Part shown: positions 1 to 11,029 of the stretch, piece after piece
Position numbering within the stretch: the first letter of the stretch is position 1
Layout: each line of letters begins with the position of its first letter
Source: Brachionus plicatilis
Lineage: Eukaryota; Rotifera; Eurotatoria; Ploima; Brachionidae
Reading direction: 5' to 3'
DNA: 64,000 nucleotides
Assembly (NCBI GenBank): GCA_010279815.1
Contig: QEOQ01000344.1
Location: 481,458-545,457 of the forward strand
Position numbers and translations under genes: made by a program
Notes under the pieces: generated by a model
Seen by the model: the letters and a program-made list of their open reading frames with translations, nothing else
Told to the model about the DNA's origin: nothing
The model's database searches: none

Positions 1-2253
1 ACAGAATAAAGTTTTAACCTTTAGAAAAAAAGTTATTCAATTTTTTTACATTTTTTTCTGTTCTATTTATCATTTTGTACTGAATTTCACAAAACCTAAA
101 TTTTTTTAGCTAGTAAATTAAGTAAATTTATTTTGACAAATCTGGAAACGATTTAAGATGATATTTTAAAGAAAACATGAAGAAATTATTTTTGAAATTT
201 TAAAATTAACTGGACAACATTATAGTCCAGATAATATAATCTTCTTTTAAAAGATAAATTAAAACCACATTTTTTACAATACTTAATAAAAATAAATCTT
301 AACAAAAAATGCTTTTAAAATCTTTAAAATGATTTAAAAAGTTAATTTGAAATCTATTTTAGCGTGTTCTAACTCATTAACTAAAATTACTGACGATTCA
401 CCATTTACTAGATAAATATAAATATGACTTACTTTTCATAAAATTCCTTGATGATGCTAATTTTTAAAATGTTTAATTAAATTTTAAAAAAGATAATTTT
501 TTATTTAACTATTTAAAAATTTTTTGTTTGTCCTTTTGTCACTATATGAACCAAATTGTAATTAACAAATAATTATTGAGATCTAAATTAAACCAGATTG
601 CAGAACTCACATTTTTCATCAAAATTAATACCGTAATATTCTAAATAATTAAATATTGTTCTAATTCATAAGAAAAATTTCTAATCGTACCTCCAAAACA
701 TCCTTCTCTGGCTCAAAAATTACTCAAAATCGACTTAAAAATCTATCCTCTGATTTTAGTTTTTTTAAGCAAAATTATATTTAATTTATATTTTTAATAC
801 GATTAAGAAAAATTTATAAGAATAAAATCAGTTATGCAAATTTAGGAAAAAAAAAATTTACTAGTAATTTTGGTTAAAAAATAATAAATCATTCATTACT
901 TGATCTACATATATCGACATTATTTACTTGAATGTTTGATATGCTTATCGAAATTTGTTTTAAAGTCAGAAGTCTCAAGTCAAGTCCATGTCAAATACTT
1001 TGAATTTTTTTTTTTAAGTCCGGACTTGGACTGGAATTTTAGTGACTTTTACTTTAATTTGGGACTTTGCGCTGATCAATAATTTAATTTACAATCTCAG
1101 GGTTTTATCAAATATAATTGCTAATTGTTTGAATAATTTTAAAATATCTGAATATATTTGTCAAAATTCTCCAACCTTCAAACAAAATCTTTCCAGTTTA
1201 TTTAATTATATTTTCGTCACAGGAATAATAAAAGTTGTCTGTAAAATTTTTGATTTTACTTCAGATTTTTTTTATAAGCTGAGTAGACTTAAACATTATA
1301 TTTGAATCTTGATAATTTTTATTTTCTAAAAAAATGACCAATTAGTCAAGAATTTAGTATGCTAAACATAATATTAATGATATTCAGTATTTGATATTTT
1401 TAAAAGTTAAAGTATGCTGAAAAGATTTTTGGGTATACTGAAAACAATTTTAAGGATGTTGAAGAGATTTCTAGGAATGTTATTCAGTCAGACCCTTGCA
1501 AAAGTAATCTTAAATTTTCAAAGTAAAACATCCCTAACTTCGTTTCCAGAAATTAAGGGAATAATTTTTCAAGAAGCTGTAGAAAATTATTTTAATTTAA
1601 AATGAAAAAAAATAATAAAAATCTTTTAGAATTAATTTAATTTTTATAATAATTATCTTTATACCAATTTTATATCATAATATACAAAAGTGATAGAATA
1701 TTTTTGATGTTTTTTTTTACTTTTGTTTTATTTATTGTTTTTCTAAAATTTTTAGAAAAATTAATTAATAAAATTTTAAATAACCTTTTCAAATTAATTT
1801 TAAATTTTTGTTTTTAATTTGGTTAAAGTTTTTCCAATCTTGTTCAGAAATAATTTTAAAATGTCTTGAATTTTAATGAAATTAGTTCTTCATAATTATT
1901 AATATCAATTGGTACTCAAGTAAGTTTGATTATTTTGTTGGAATAAAACCACAATTAGCCTGGACAGAAATACTATTTTTGAATTAAAAAAAAAAAAACA
2001 AAAATTACTCAAAATTTACTGCATTAATATTTAAAAAAGCAATTTTTTTTAACTCTAAAAAAAATAATTCTAATGTTAATTTTATTTTGTAAAAAAAACA
2101 AAACACTTTTATTTCGAGCAAAATTTTGGCTATCTTTTTTTAAAACAAAGCTAAAAAAAGTAGAAAATTTTTGGTTTCTATTGGTTTCAAATCAATTAAT
2201 TTTAAAAACATTAATTGAAGCCTGACCATTCGATCGAAATTTAAAAATTTACC
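1..2253. other. Gene-free AT-rich DNA with repeat fragments
   Basis: No supportable gene. Open frames at 900-1305 and 1414-1605 are short and low-complexity, with no family resemblance. Bases 960-1075 contain AAGTCC/GGACTT-rich sequence resembling the interior of the hAT-type family seen near 63090, but without a recognisable end. Bases 1414-1490 hold an imperfect tandem of a unit like ATGCTGAAAAGATTT. Confidence 0.6.
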
Positions 2254-3648
2254 ATGTCATGCGAAGAAGAAGATAAAGAATATGAATTAAAAGATCTGAT
2301 TGTTCAAACATTGGAAACTAATGGTCTGTTATCAAAAATTAAGGCGCAAATACGGGCCAATGTTTTTAGAGCATTGGACGATTCTGACAAGGACTCCAGG
2401 AATGATCAGTTACAAAATTTAGCTGCCAAGAGAGCATTGAATGCACCAGAAGGTCGCACAGCAGCCTCTTTGGTCAGAGACTACCTAGAAAGCACTAATT
2501 TGGACTATACCACATCTGTTTTTGATCCAGAGCTTAACTCGGCTGTTGGTCTTGAAAAAAGAGACAAAATAGCCCAAACTTTGAACATAAATGAATCCGA
2601 TTCATCTAGAGATTTACCACTGTTAATTGAATTATTAAAAAATTACTCGACCGGCTCAAGTAATACCAAAACAAATATTTTTTCCCAAAATGTCATCGAT
2701 TCTTTAAAAAAAAAGTTCGATGCTGCAGACCAAGTAAATTTTTTGATATTGAAAATTAACTTTTGAAAGCAATTTTTATTTTCAAGCAAAAAAAAGGAAG
2801 CCTACCTTCAGTCAAAGCTTCTAAGCTTCTTCAGGACTTGTTTCCCAATTTTTCCAAGTAAAATTAATTTTTTTCTTTTTTATTAAATTTTTTAAAAAAA
2901 TTTCTCAAAGAAATATTCTAGAGACTTTTTTTAATGAAGAATTTGGAGATGCACATAATTTAATTGAATTCAAATCATTTTTGGGCATTGTTCAAAAGTG
3001 GCACAATAAATGTGTGAATACGAGCAAAAATAGTGAAAATGTTTTTCTGGAAGAGAAATCATCTGATTCCAAGTCTAAGAACATATTCGGAATTGATGAT
3101 GATGATGATGAAGTTGGAAAACTTGGCTCTAACTATTTAAAAGAATCCAATAATAAAAAACCGAGGCAAATTTAAACTTAAACTTAAATTTACTTTAAAT
3201 TAAATTTTTTTCTCTAATTTCTTTAGTTTGTCAAGTTTAGGAGACCTTCCTCCAATAAATGCTCCTAACCAAAATAAAAGTAATCTTTTACTTCTTAAAT
3301 TATTTATTTAAAATTTGAAAAAAAATTTAGAGACTTTGACTATAAAAGACTTGGGTAAATCAATTGATGACGACTATGAAGATGACTTTACTAAGTAATT
3401 TTAGAGAATTTTTTTTAAATAAAACACAATAAATTTATCCTTTTATTAGTGGAACTACACCGAGGACTCCGTCTATGGACCGAAAAGGTTTTAAGAATCG
3501 AGGTGGAATCATTTCAGATGAGGAAATTGACGACAATTTGTCATATATTGAAGAGAGCAGTAAAATTGATGAAGTTACTAATGATCGATCCATATCTACG
3601 ATACATGGCAATAATGATGCTGATTACATCGAGGATGTTTCTATTTAA
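2254..3648 (+). CDS. CEP43: FOP/CEP43 (FGFR1OP) centrosomal protein
   Basis: Predicted 373-aa centriolar/basal-body protein of the FOP family. In other animals it anchors microtubules at centrosomes and is needed for ciliogenesis. I read six exons: 2254-2733, 2787-2857, 2911-3165, 3227-3279, 3331-3394 and 3450-3648; phases close exactly (1,122 nt). The N-terminus carries the FOP dimerisation domain: ELKDLIVQTLETNGLLSKIK at about residues 9-28, then a LisH motif around GRTAASLVRDYLESTNLDYT. The C-terminus keeps the diagnostic acidic FOP blocks, DDDYEDDF in exon 5 and YIEDVSI at the very end, matching the human ends DDDYVDDF and YLEDVA. The third intron has to use a GC donor (AG|GC at 3165/3166), because no usable GT lies before its acceptor. 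Identity is secure; exact exon 3 and 4 borders are the least sure part. Confidence 0.9.
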
Positions 3649-4264
3649 ATAATTTTTTATTTTTTTTATGATAAATTTTATACTAATTTTTCTAAAATAA
3701 ATGGAATTTTATTAATTTAATTTTGAGTTTAATTAATGAATATGACGAAAAAAGAAAAACTTTTAAATACAATAAAAATTTAGGAGACATGTCACACAAT
3801 TTAAAACCAAATAAAAAAATTTCAAATAATAATTTTAAAATATAATAATTTTAATTTATTTCAGATTCAGAATTTTTTTTAAGATCAAAGATAATAAAAA
3901 GATAAGCAGGATCCTTTAGGTTTCTTATTTTAAGATTCAAAAAAGGTTTGAAAAAAAAAATTTAGAAAACGGTTATCATTATAAATATCGGAAGTAAAAA
4001 TAATAAGAATACTCAAATCGGTAGAAATTGTTAAAATAATGCACAATAAATTTTAACTTAAAACTAGTGTTTTTTAATCACATATTTCATATTTTAACTT
4101 TGAAACTATCTATTAATGACTTATTTATTTTAAATACCCCAAATATTGAATAAAACAACACCAAATTTAATTTTATACCCCAATTTTATTAGAATTACAC
4201 CAATTAATAAGAAAAAAAATAAAAAATAAAATGACACTTTTTTTTCACATTGACACTAAAAATA
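3649..4264. other. Intergenic, no gene seen
   Basis: AT-rich spacer between the 3' ends of two convergent genes. An AATAAA-like signal at about 3697 could serve CEP43. Nothing else supportable. Confidence 0.6.
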
Positions 4265-4791
4265 TTATTTATTACCACATTTATTTGGACAAGCCCAGTA
4301 TCTTCTCTTAGTCATTTTAGCTCCACATTTTTCAGAAAACATTTCTTGTGTAACTAATCTATTTGGTCTGTCCAAGTGATCGAAAATTCAATTTTTTTTC
4401 TTTTTATTTTGTCTGAAGAGGAATAGCATCAGAATTTTCATCGTTTGAATGATTTGAATGTTGATTTTTTGAAGCATAAACTGAATCATTTTAAACTTTT
4501 TAAACATTTTAACCATATTTAACTTTGGAATATATTGAATTTTTGCAACATTTTTTGTTAAATTTACAAATGTATGTGTTTTTATCGCAATCAGCTTACT
4601 TGTTTGTACTGTGAAAATTCCAGGGGACATAGTTGAAATGTAAATTTTTGACTAGTCTTTTGAATTCTTGATTCACATTCTTGAACACAATCGTAAGTCT
4701 TTGCTGTACTTCTTTTATTATTGGAAATGTCATCAGCGTCATTGCTTGTATCGTTAAAGTTATTTTCTTGAATACTTGCAGAACTAGACAT
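4265..4791 (-). CDS. Small unknown Cys-containing protein (tentative two-exon gene)
   Basis: I do not recognise this gene. The first exon starts at 4791 and encodes an acidic, Ser/Asn-rich N-terminus followed by a Cys-bearing stretch (TYDCVQECESRI, then FQLCPLEF). A separate downstream frame ending at 4265 (TAA 4267-4265) encodes PNRLVTQEMFSEKCGAKM and then KRRYWACPNKCGNK, a basic, Cys-rich tail that looks like real coding sequence and perhaps a zinc-binding knot. A GT donor near 4611 and an AG acceptor near 4347 join them in frame to give about 90-100 aa. A donor at 4600/4599 (CAA|GTAAGC) is stronger but does not reach the tail frame directly, so an extra small exon is possible. The exon model is weak. 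Confidence 0.35.
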
Positions 4792-6727
4792 TTTTGATTA
4801 ATGGAACATTTATTAATTTCAATTTTTTAGAAAGGATTTTTTAAGTGCCAAAAAAATCTATAATAATTTAACTTTTTATTAAATTGGGTTTAAATCTTAA
4901 TTTTTATTTCTAGTTTAAATAAAAAGGGGTAATTAGCTTCAAAATTGGAGAGAAAAATTAATATTTTGGGTTTTTTTATTCATAAATTTGGGGTATTGAT
5001 ATTATAGAGTCTTTCTTAATAGTTCTTTTGATATAAAATTAATCAAAATAATAATAAATTTAATCATAGCTTTTATACTGCATGAAAGTAAATTTAAAAT
5101 ATTCAAAACAAAAATATTAAAATGAATTCTTTTAAAATTTAAACTAGAATTTAATTTTTTTAATTTTTCTATTTAATATCATTAAATTATCATTTCTCTG
5201 CAAAATATCTTAATGACTTAAAATTTTATTTCATAATATATAGAGAATTGATTTTGTGAATAGTAACAAAATTTAAATATTTCCAAAGGTTTGAATTAAA
5301 ATTTTTTAATTTTTATCATCTTACGCCTAATATTTCTGTAAAAAGACAATTTAGAGGAAACGTAGTAAGTTTCCAGGTAAGATAACATGCTGTAAATAAT
5401 GAAAAAATTTTAGGAAATTATTTTATGATGTGACGTTGTTAACATTATTTTAGAATTTATTTTACAATTTTAGTTTAGATGAAATAATTCCTTCAAAAAA
5501 AAGCTTAAATAAAATATTGTAAATGATAAAAATAAAAGGGGTTAATTTTTTGGGGGCGACAAATTTATTTTTTTTGGGGTGACAAAAAAAACTATTTTAA
5601 GTGAACTTTTAAATCCATTTTGGACTGACAAAATAAACTTATTGTGCTGACAAAACAACTATTTCGACTGACAAATAAATTTATTAAACATACTATTAAA
5701 TATAAAATTACAAAGAAGATATAAACAAAGTAAAAGATGAGGAGAATAAAAATAAAAGTAAAATTATTTATTATCTTTAAAAGAATTTTTTCTATTATGT
5801 ATATAAGCATAGCTATTACTTGAGATGTAACTAAAATTTGGACAAGCAAAAGAGTTTTCTTTTACCATTGCTTTGTCTCATATTTTTAATTTTACACTAA
5901 ATCGTTCAGAAATTTTTTAACCAAACAAGATTTTCAATCAGGATTGTTTTAAAATATAAAAAATATTTCATTAATTTATATTTAAAGTAATTTTTTTAAC
6001 TTTAAAGTTTTATTATTAAAAAAATTGTTAATTAAAATCTGTCTGATTTTTAGTCTTTGAATGGATGGTTATTAAAAAAAATATAAGATCAAAATAAAAC
6101 TTTGGTGGTCAAAACAGTATTTAACCAAAATTATACCAAAAAAAAATTAATATCAAAATTTGACTTTAAATATTGACCTAAAAAATGTGCTAAATTCTCT
6201 GGAGGAATTCATGTTTTTACTTTAAAAATCCATATAAAGTGTTATAAAGTTTTCTCTGTTTTTTCATTAAGAATTTTGATTAGTTTAAAATTTTTCAATT
6301 TTAAATTTGGAAAAGTTTGAACAAAATAAAAAATAAAATTGAAAAAAATCTAAAAAAAATTATTTAATTTTCCGCTTAAAAATTATTTTTTTTAAGATAG
6401 ATCAAATTTTTTATCAATACTAAAAACAGAATTTAAATTTGCATTTTTTTTAATTTAGAAAAAAATTCAAATATTTTCATTCATTTAAAATGAGCATTTA
6501 TCGACACAACTCGAACAAAATTTAACTTTTTTTAGCTCGTTTTTAAATTTAAAAAATTCTGTGCTAACTCAGCACAAAAAGCACAAGTACTGATGGTGTA
6601 TACTTAGTAAAATTTTAGCCAAAAATATTGAGTGAACGTTCTTTGAATTTAAAATGCAAAATATTTCATCCCCTTTTTTTGAAACATTTAGATACTTTTC
6701 GAAAATTAAACTCTTTTGTTCGTCAAG
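4792..6727. other. Long intergenic spacer with RTGACAAA micro-repeats
   Basis: No gene supported. At 5557-5685 a TGACAAA-type motif recurs about five times at 20-40-base spacing (near 5557, 5579, 5625, 5648, 5669). The reverse-strand hydrophobic frame at 5592-5849 is explained by A/T-rich composition and lacks family features. The last bases (about 6705-6727) contain a CTCTTTTG pyrimidine run just before the RPS17 start, resembling a 5' TOP motif. Confidence 0.5.
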
Positions 6728-7242
6728 ATGGTAAATATCCAATTTAATCAATTGAATCGATGGCAAATAACTAAAAAATAAATAATTTTTTCAAAGGCTC
6801 GTGTAAGAACCAAGACTGTTAAAAAGGCATCCAAAGTATTGATTGAAAAATACTACACTCGTCTTACTTTGGACTTTCACACAAACAAGCGCGTATGTGA
6901 AGAAGTAGCCATCATCCCAAGCAAAAAATTGAGAAACAAAATCGCCGGGTTGGTCCAAAAATCTGTGGCAACATTTTCTCTAATTTTTTTCCATCTAGAT
7001 TCATCACCCATTTGATGAGACGTATTCAAATCGCCCCAGTGAGAGGCATTTCGATCAAATTGCAAGAGGAAGAAAGAGAAAGAAGAGACAACTACGTGCC
7101 CGAGACCTCTGTTTTGGAAGTTGACACCATCGAAGTCGACAGCGATACCAAAGAAATGCTTAAATTCTTGGACTTCAACAACATCCAAAATTTGCAATTA
7201 ATTGATCCCAAAGTGCCTGGTCAATTCAATGCTCGTCGTTAA
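6728..7242 (+). CDS. RPS17: 40S ribosomal protein S17 (eS17)
   Basis: Predicted 132-aa eS17, a component of the small ribosomal subunit beak. Exons are 6728-6730 (the ATG alone), 6797-6948 and 6999-7242; 399 nt in total, phases closing. The product begins [20 protein letters not shown] and includes the family-typical [30 protein letters not shown] and [20 protein letters not shown] segments. Human eS17 is 135 aa, so length is normal. The first intron lies immediately after the start codon, a layout common in ribosomal protein genes. A short pyrimidine tract (CTCTTTTG) upstream resembles a TOP element, suggesting growth-linked translational control. Its 3' end converges on glutaredoxin 94 bp away. 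Confidence 0.97.
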
Positions 7243-7335
7243 GTGAATTTAAAAAGATGAAAAAATTTTTAAATTTTTCTTAACGATTTTATTGAAAAAA
7301 AATAAAAAAATCGAAAAAAAAAAATTTTTTATTTC

Positions 7336-7698
7336 TTATTTTTCTTTGCTTAGAATTTTTCTTAATTTCTCTTGATCCTTGGACAAATGCTCCAGGTCAA
7401 TGAATCCACCAATAAATTGACCATTGATAAAAATTTGCGGCACTGTTCGCAATCGAGTCTGATTAATCAAAGAGCTAATCAATGGTTGACAATTTGACTC
7501 CGGGCACTCGCTATTTCGGTCGAGTTCTATGCTGTTATAGCTAAGATTTAGTGTGTTGAGCAAAGATTTAGCTTTGGTACAGAATGGACAGTTAGTTTTG
7601 GAAAAGACAACTATTTGATTCGAATTGATAGTTTGGTCCAAAAACTTTTCGTAAATGGTTTTATTTTGATCTGAGTCCTTTCCTAAATTGGCGCCCAT
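7336..7698 (-). CDS. Dithiol glutaredoxin
   Basis: A single-exon, 120-aa CPFC-type glutaredoxin, which reduces disulfides and protein-glutathione mixed disulfides using glutathione. The active site CPFC is at residues 37-40 (context SKTNCPFCTKAKSLL), the cis-proline motif TVP at 85-87, and the glutathione-binding GGFID at 97-101, all in the expected order. Two further Cys (65, 70) lie in the loop before helix 3. The N-terminus MGANLG has a Gly at position 2 and resembles a myristoylation site; no mitochondrial presequence is seen, so cytosolic or membrane-attached location is likely. The sequence TTTAG directly precedes the ATG, resembling a splice acceptor. The TRMT1 stop is only 100 bp upstream on the same strand, so the two may be co-transcribed. 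Confidence 0.93.
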   Translation of the reverse strand: MGANLGKDSDQNKTIYEKFLDQTINSNQIVVFSKTNCPFCTKAKSLLNTLNLSYNSIELDRNSECPESNCQPLISSLINQTRLRTVPQIFINGQFIGGFIDLEHLSKDQEKLRKILSKEK

Positions 7699-7798
7699 CT
7701 AAATACATTTTTTATTTTTTAAATAATAAAAATAACAAAATTTATAGATTAATTACAATCTAAATTTTATTTCAAAAAAAAATCCATAATACCATTTT

Positions 7799-10431
7799 TT
7801 ATTTAGATAAATCAGTAGTTTTTTTAGTTTTTTCATTTTTGTTGTCAGAGTGTTCATTTTCGGATTTTCTTTTTGGTTTGGAACCAGGGCCCCAGAACGG
7901 CGGCGGCTCCTGGTATCTCAAAAGATTATTTTTTTTCGATATTGGTGTGCAATCATTACGCACCGTGAAGTCGACATTTATTTTTGCTTGATTTTTTAAA
8001 ATTTTGAACACGCGGTTCTCTGGTTTGAGCCATTTTTCTCCAATCGGCTTTAATTCCACCCATCTTTTTAAAATATCCCAAATAACATGACTTGGCGCAT
8101 CTGTTTTGATAGAATTCTTGGCACAATGAGAGTAAGACACTTGGTAATTACAGTTCATGATTGCTGAACGCATTACGTTATGGTTGGGTGTTTGGCAGTG
8201 CATTACTGAGCATATGTCGTCCAGGATATAGTACAATGGGTTGTCTAGCTCTTCACATGCTAGATTTAGCATGCCGACCATCCGCTCTATAGTTTTAAAA
8301 CTAAATTTTTTTTAAAATAAAATTCAGATAAGAATTTTATTCAGAGTTGTTTAAAAGTCCCAAATTAAAGATCAATTCATTAAAAAAAAGGCAAATTGAA
8401 GTTTGAGATCAAGATCAAAAGATAAAAATATAAATTGTAATATTTTTTTATATAATAGAGAAAAGATAAATTTTTTCAAAAGCAATTACTTGACATGTCA
8501 TGTCAAGTTTATTTTCATATTTATAATTTTAATATAACCCTTTTTATTGAACTTTAATAGGTTTAAATATTTTATTAGATTTTAATGAAAACTAACTTTT
8601 AAAGACAAATAAATTTACTGTTTTAAAATTTTTAAATTTTTTTAAGTGGAAATTTAAAATTACTTTAGTTTGAATGAATGGATATAAAAGTTATAAATTT
8701 GAATTTGTGAATTAATTTAACCTTAATTATTTAAATTATTGATTGTTTTTGTTAAATAAATTTAAGATCAATCATTTTGATGTTAATTTGATAATGAACC
8801 ATTATTAGACATAACATGTCTAGTAACGTTTAGTATTTATTTCTTAAAAATTATCAAAATCATTAGATTAATTAGGTTTTAAAATTTTAAATGATCGTTT
8901 TGATTTTAAAATTTGATCTGAAACTTCAATTTGCCAAAAAAAGACTAAATCTGGGATTCTGTTTTTTTTTTAATTCGGGCTAAAGACTTTAAATTAAAAA
9001 AAAAAGTCCGAACATTAAAAAAAAAATTTAAGTCTTTAGCTAAGAATTTTATTTTAAAAAAAAAATCCCAACCAAAGATTTTTAATTTTTTTTTCTAAAT
9101 CCGAGCAAAAGAATTTTTAATATTTTTTTTTAAATTCGAGCTAAAGACTTAAAATTAAAAAAAAAAAGTCCCAACATAAAAAAAAATTTAGGTCTTTGGC
9201 TAAGACTTTAAATTTAAAAAAAAATCCGAGCCACAGACTTTTAAAATTTTTTTCAAATCCGTCAATATTAATTTTTTTCCGTTCCAGGTAGTTATTGTGG
9301 CGGCCTAAAAAAAGTCTGGACTTGACTTTAGACTTGTGATTTTTAAACAACTCTGATTTTATTTAAATTTAAAAATTAAAAAAAAACTATAACCTACTCT
9401 TTATCATTTTTAGTTGCCAAATAGCTGAGGATATTCTGAATAAAAATTTTGTCATGTAACTTTCCGGTCCAAACAGGTCCCACTAATTTCAGAGTTGCTT
9501 CACAATTTTGACATTTGGTCAAATTGTATTCACTGGTCGAGTCAAATATAAACTTTACATTTCCTTTGGTGGGTACAGTTTTTCCGTATTTTTGTTCATA
9601 AAATGTGTGACACTCTGGACATATGTGAAAAAATCCTATGTCATTTATTGACTCTTTGGCCTTCATTTGACCATCATAGACCAGAACAAAAAGACGAAAG
9701 TAAAAATCAATGCTTAAACTAAGCACTGGCACAATGTACTTGGAGTACCTGGCCGCATGGCTGCTTATTGACTGCAACAGAATTCTCAGTGCTAATTCGT
9801 GACAACATGGGGTTCGCAGAGACACAGAGCCGTATTTGGTAAAGCATGTATCAGCTCCATTACCGCACAAAACACCGGCATCTGTGGCTGTGACCAGGAG
9901 AATGCCGCCTGATCTAATCGAGCGGACAGCTGAGTCAAGAAAAGATGCAGGGGTACCATAAGGATCAAGATCAATGCAATCAAATTTTGTCTTCCAGTTT
10001 CGACTCATTGAATTCATCAAAATGGTCGCGTCATCACAACTCGACTTGACCAAATGCTCAACATTGTTCAGCTTTTTATTCTCTTCTATCAAATCGACCG
10101 CCTTCTGGTCAAAGTCATTAGCCAATATTTCCTCTACATTGTCTACCTCTAGAGCGTAGCGCATAGAACGGATGCCTGACGCAGCCAATGCTTCAAGTAT
10201 TTTTAACTTTTTCGAATCATTTACTCTAGAGTAAGTGTTTAGTACACTTATGGACAGGTCGCGGTTGAACTCTTGTATCGGATTGTAGAATACTTGATTT
10301 TTTGTTTTGTGAAAATAAGCTTGAGCTTTTCCCTCGCTAATTTTGCTGTACAAGGCATCTTTTTCCGCATTGTCTAAGCTCATTTTAAATTTACTAAATA
10401 AATTTGATATTAACCTGAATTTGAATTGCAT
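7799..10431 (-). CDS. TRMT1: tRNA (guanine-26 N2)-dimethyltransferase
   Basis: Predicted 511-aa Trm1-family enzyme that makes m2,2G26 in cytosolic and mitochondrial tRNAs. Two exons: 10431-9398 and 8300-7799, joined D-F-K-T-I-E-R-M across a 1,097-base intron whose phase closes (1,536 nt). Exon 1 holds the SAM-binding core ILEALAASGIRSMRY, the acidic strand NDFDQKAV, and DLDPYGTPASFLDSAVRSIR with downstream TATDAGVLCGN. Exon 2 holds the C-terminal Trm1 domain (GMLNLACEELDNPLYYILDD, NFTIRED-like VDFTVRNDCTP, WGPG). The N-terminus MQFKFRLISNLFSKFK is basic and amphipathic like a mitochondrial presequence, with a second Met at residue 17 that could give a cytosolic form, as known for Trm1 in yeast. 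A Lys-rich tail ends the protein. The vertebrate C3H-type C-terminal extension is absent. The intron is almost filled by a hAT-type element. Confidence 0.95.
8342..9355. mobile_element. Non-autonomous hAT-type element in TRMT1 intron
   Basis: A 1,014-bp element with terminal inverted repeats beginning CAGAGTTGTTTAAAA at the left end and the same sequence reversed at the right end, flanked by perfect 8-bp direct repeats ATTTTATT (8334-8341 and 9356-9363). An 8-bp target duplication and CAG-initiated ends are the hAT signature. There is no transposase; the reverse-strand frame at 9141-9350 is an incidental product of repeats. The interior from about 8940 to 9290 holds several diverged copies of a roughly 50-70-base unit rich in AAGTC, CCGAGC and poly-A/T. 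Related ends occur at 37321, 63090 and 63988. Confidence 0.9.
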
Positions 10432-10527
10432 TCAAACAACAACAAAAAAATAATTCAAAACAAAATTCTCTTTAGATTAATTTTTATTAAAATTCAAATT
10501 AAAAAATAAAATAAATAAAAATTTAAA
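10432..10527. promoter_or_regulatory. Divergent TRMT1/LSM6 promoter region
   Basis: Only about 96 bases separate the start codons of TRMT1 (leftward) and LSM6 (rightward). Both 5' UTRs and core promoters must fit here, so a shared bidirectional promoter is inferred. The stretch is A-rich; no specific factor site is visible. Confidence 0.5.
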
Positions 10528-10881
10528 ATGAGCAGAAAACAAACGCCCAGTGAGTATTTGAAGCAAATAATTGGTCGACCAGTGGTCGTCAAACTAAATT
10601 CCGGAGTCGATTACAGAGGTTTGGATACTTTTTGGTTAAATGTTTAGTTTAGAGTTTGACTCAAAAGGTGTTCTGGTTTGTTTGGATGGTTACATGAATA
10701 TAGCTTTGGAACAAACCGAAGAGTATGTTAATGGTCAATTGAAGAATAAATATGGTGACGCTTTTATTAGAGGAAATAATGGTAAAAAATTATTAATTCG
10801 AACTAATAAAAAATTTTTTTTGTTTTTTAAATTTTTTTTTTTCAAGTCCTGTATATCAGCACAGCCAAGCGAAGAGTTTAA
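10528..10881 (+). CDS. LSM6: U6 snRNA-associated Sm-like protein LSm6
   Basis: Predicted 79-aa LSm6, a subunit of the heteroheptameric LSm1-7 (mRNA decapping) and LSm2-8 (U6 snRNA) rings. Exons are 10528-10618, 10668-10781 and 10847-10881; 240 nt, phases closing. The Sm1 motif IIGRPVVVKLNSGVDYRGVL and LDGYMNIALEQTEEYVNG are nearly identical to human LSm6, as is the Sm2 motif FIRGNNVLYIS. The end is STAKRRV. The true last exon uses a different frame from the longest open frame there, since the family sequence NVLYIS only appears after splicing. Human LSm6 is 80 aa. Confidence 0.96.
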
Positions 10882-11029
10882 TTTAACTTTAGATGATACA
10901 TAACTTTGCCCTTTAATTTCAATAAAATACAATTTGTTAAAATTTTATTTTTCCTAAAATGGAATTAATAAATTAATTCTTTTGTTTAATGCAATTGATT
11001 TTTATTAAAAGATAGAATTTTTTTAGCTG

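Noticed and set aside
900..1605. Three short forward open frames
   Set aside because: A/T-driven composition, no motif or family resemblance; one overlaps a repeat fragment.
5592..5849. Reverse-strand 85-aa hydrophobic frame as a membrane protein
   Set aside because: Phe/Ile/Leu run follows from A/T-rich DNA; no promoter, splice or homology support.
9141..9350. Reverse-strand 69-aa frame inside the TRMT1 intron
   Set aside because: Made of internal repeats of the hAT-type element, not a transposase.
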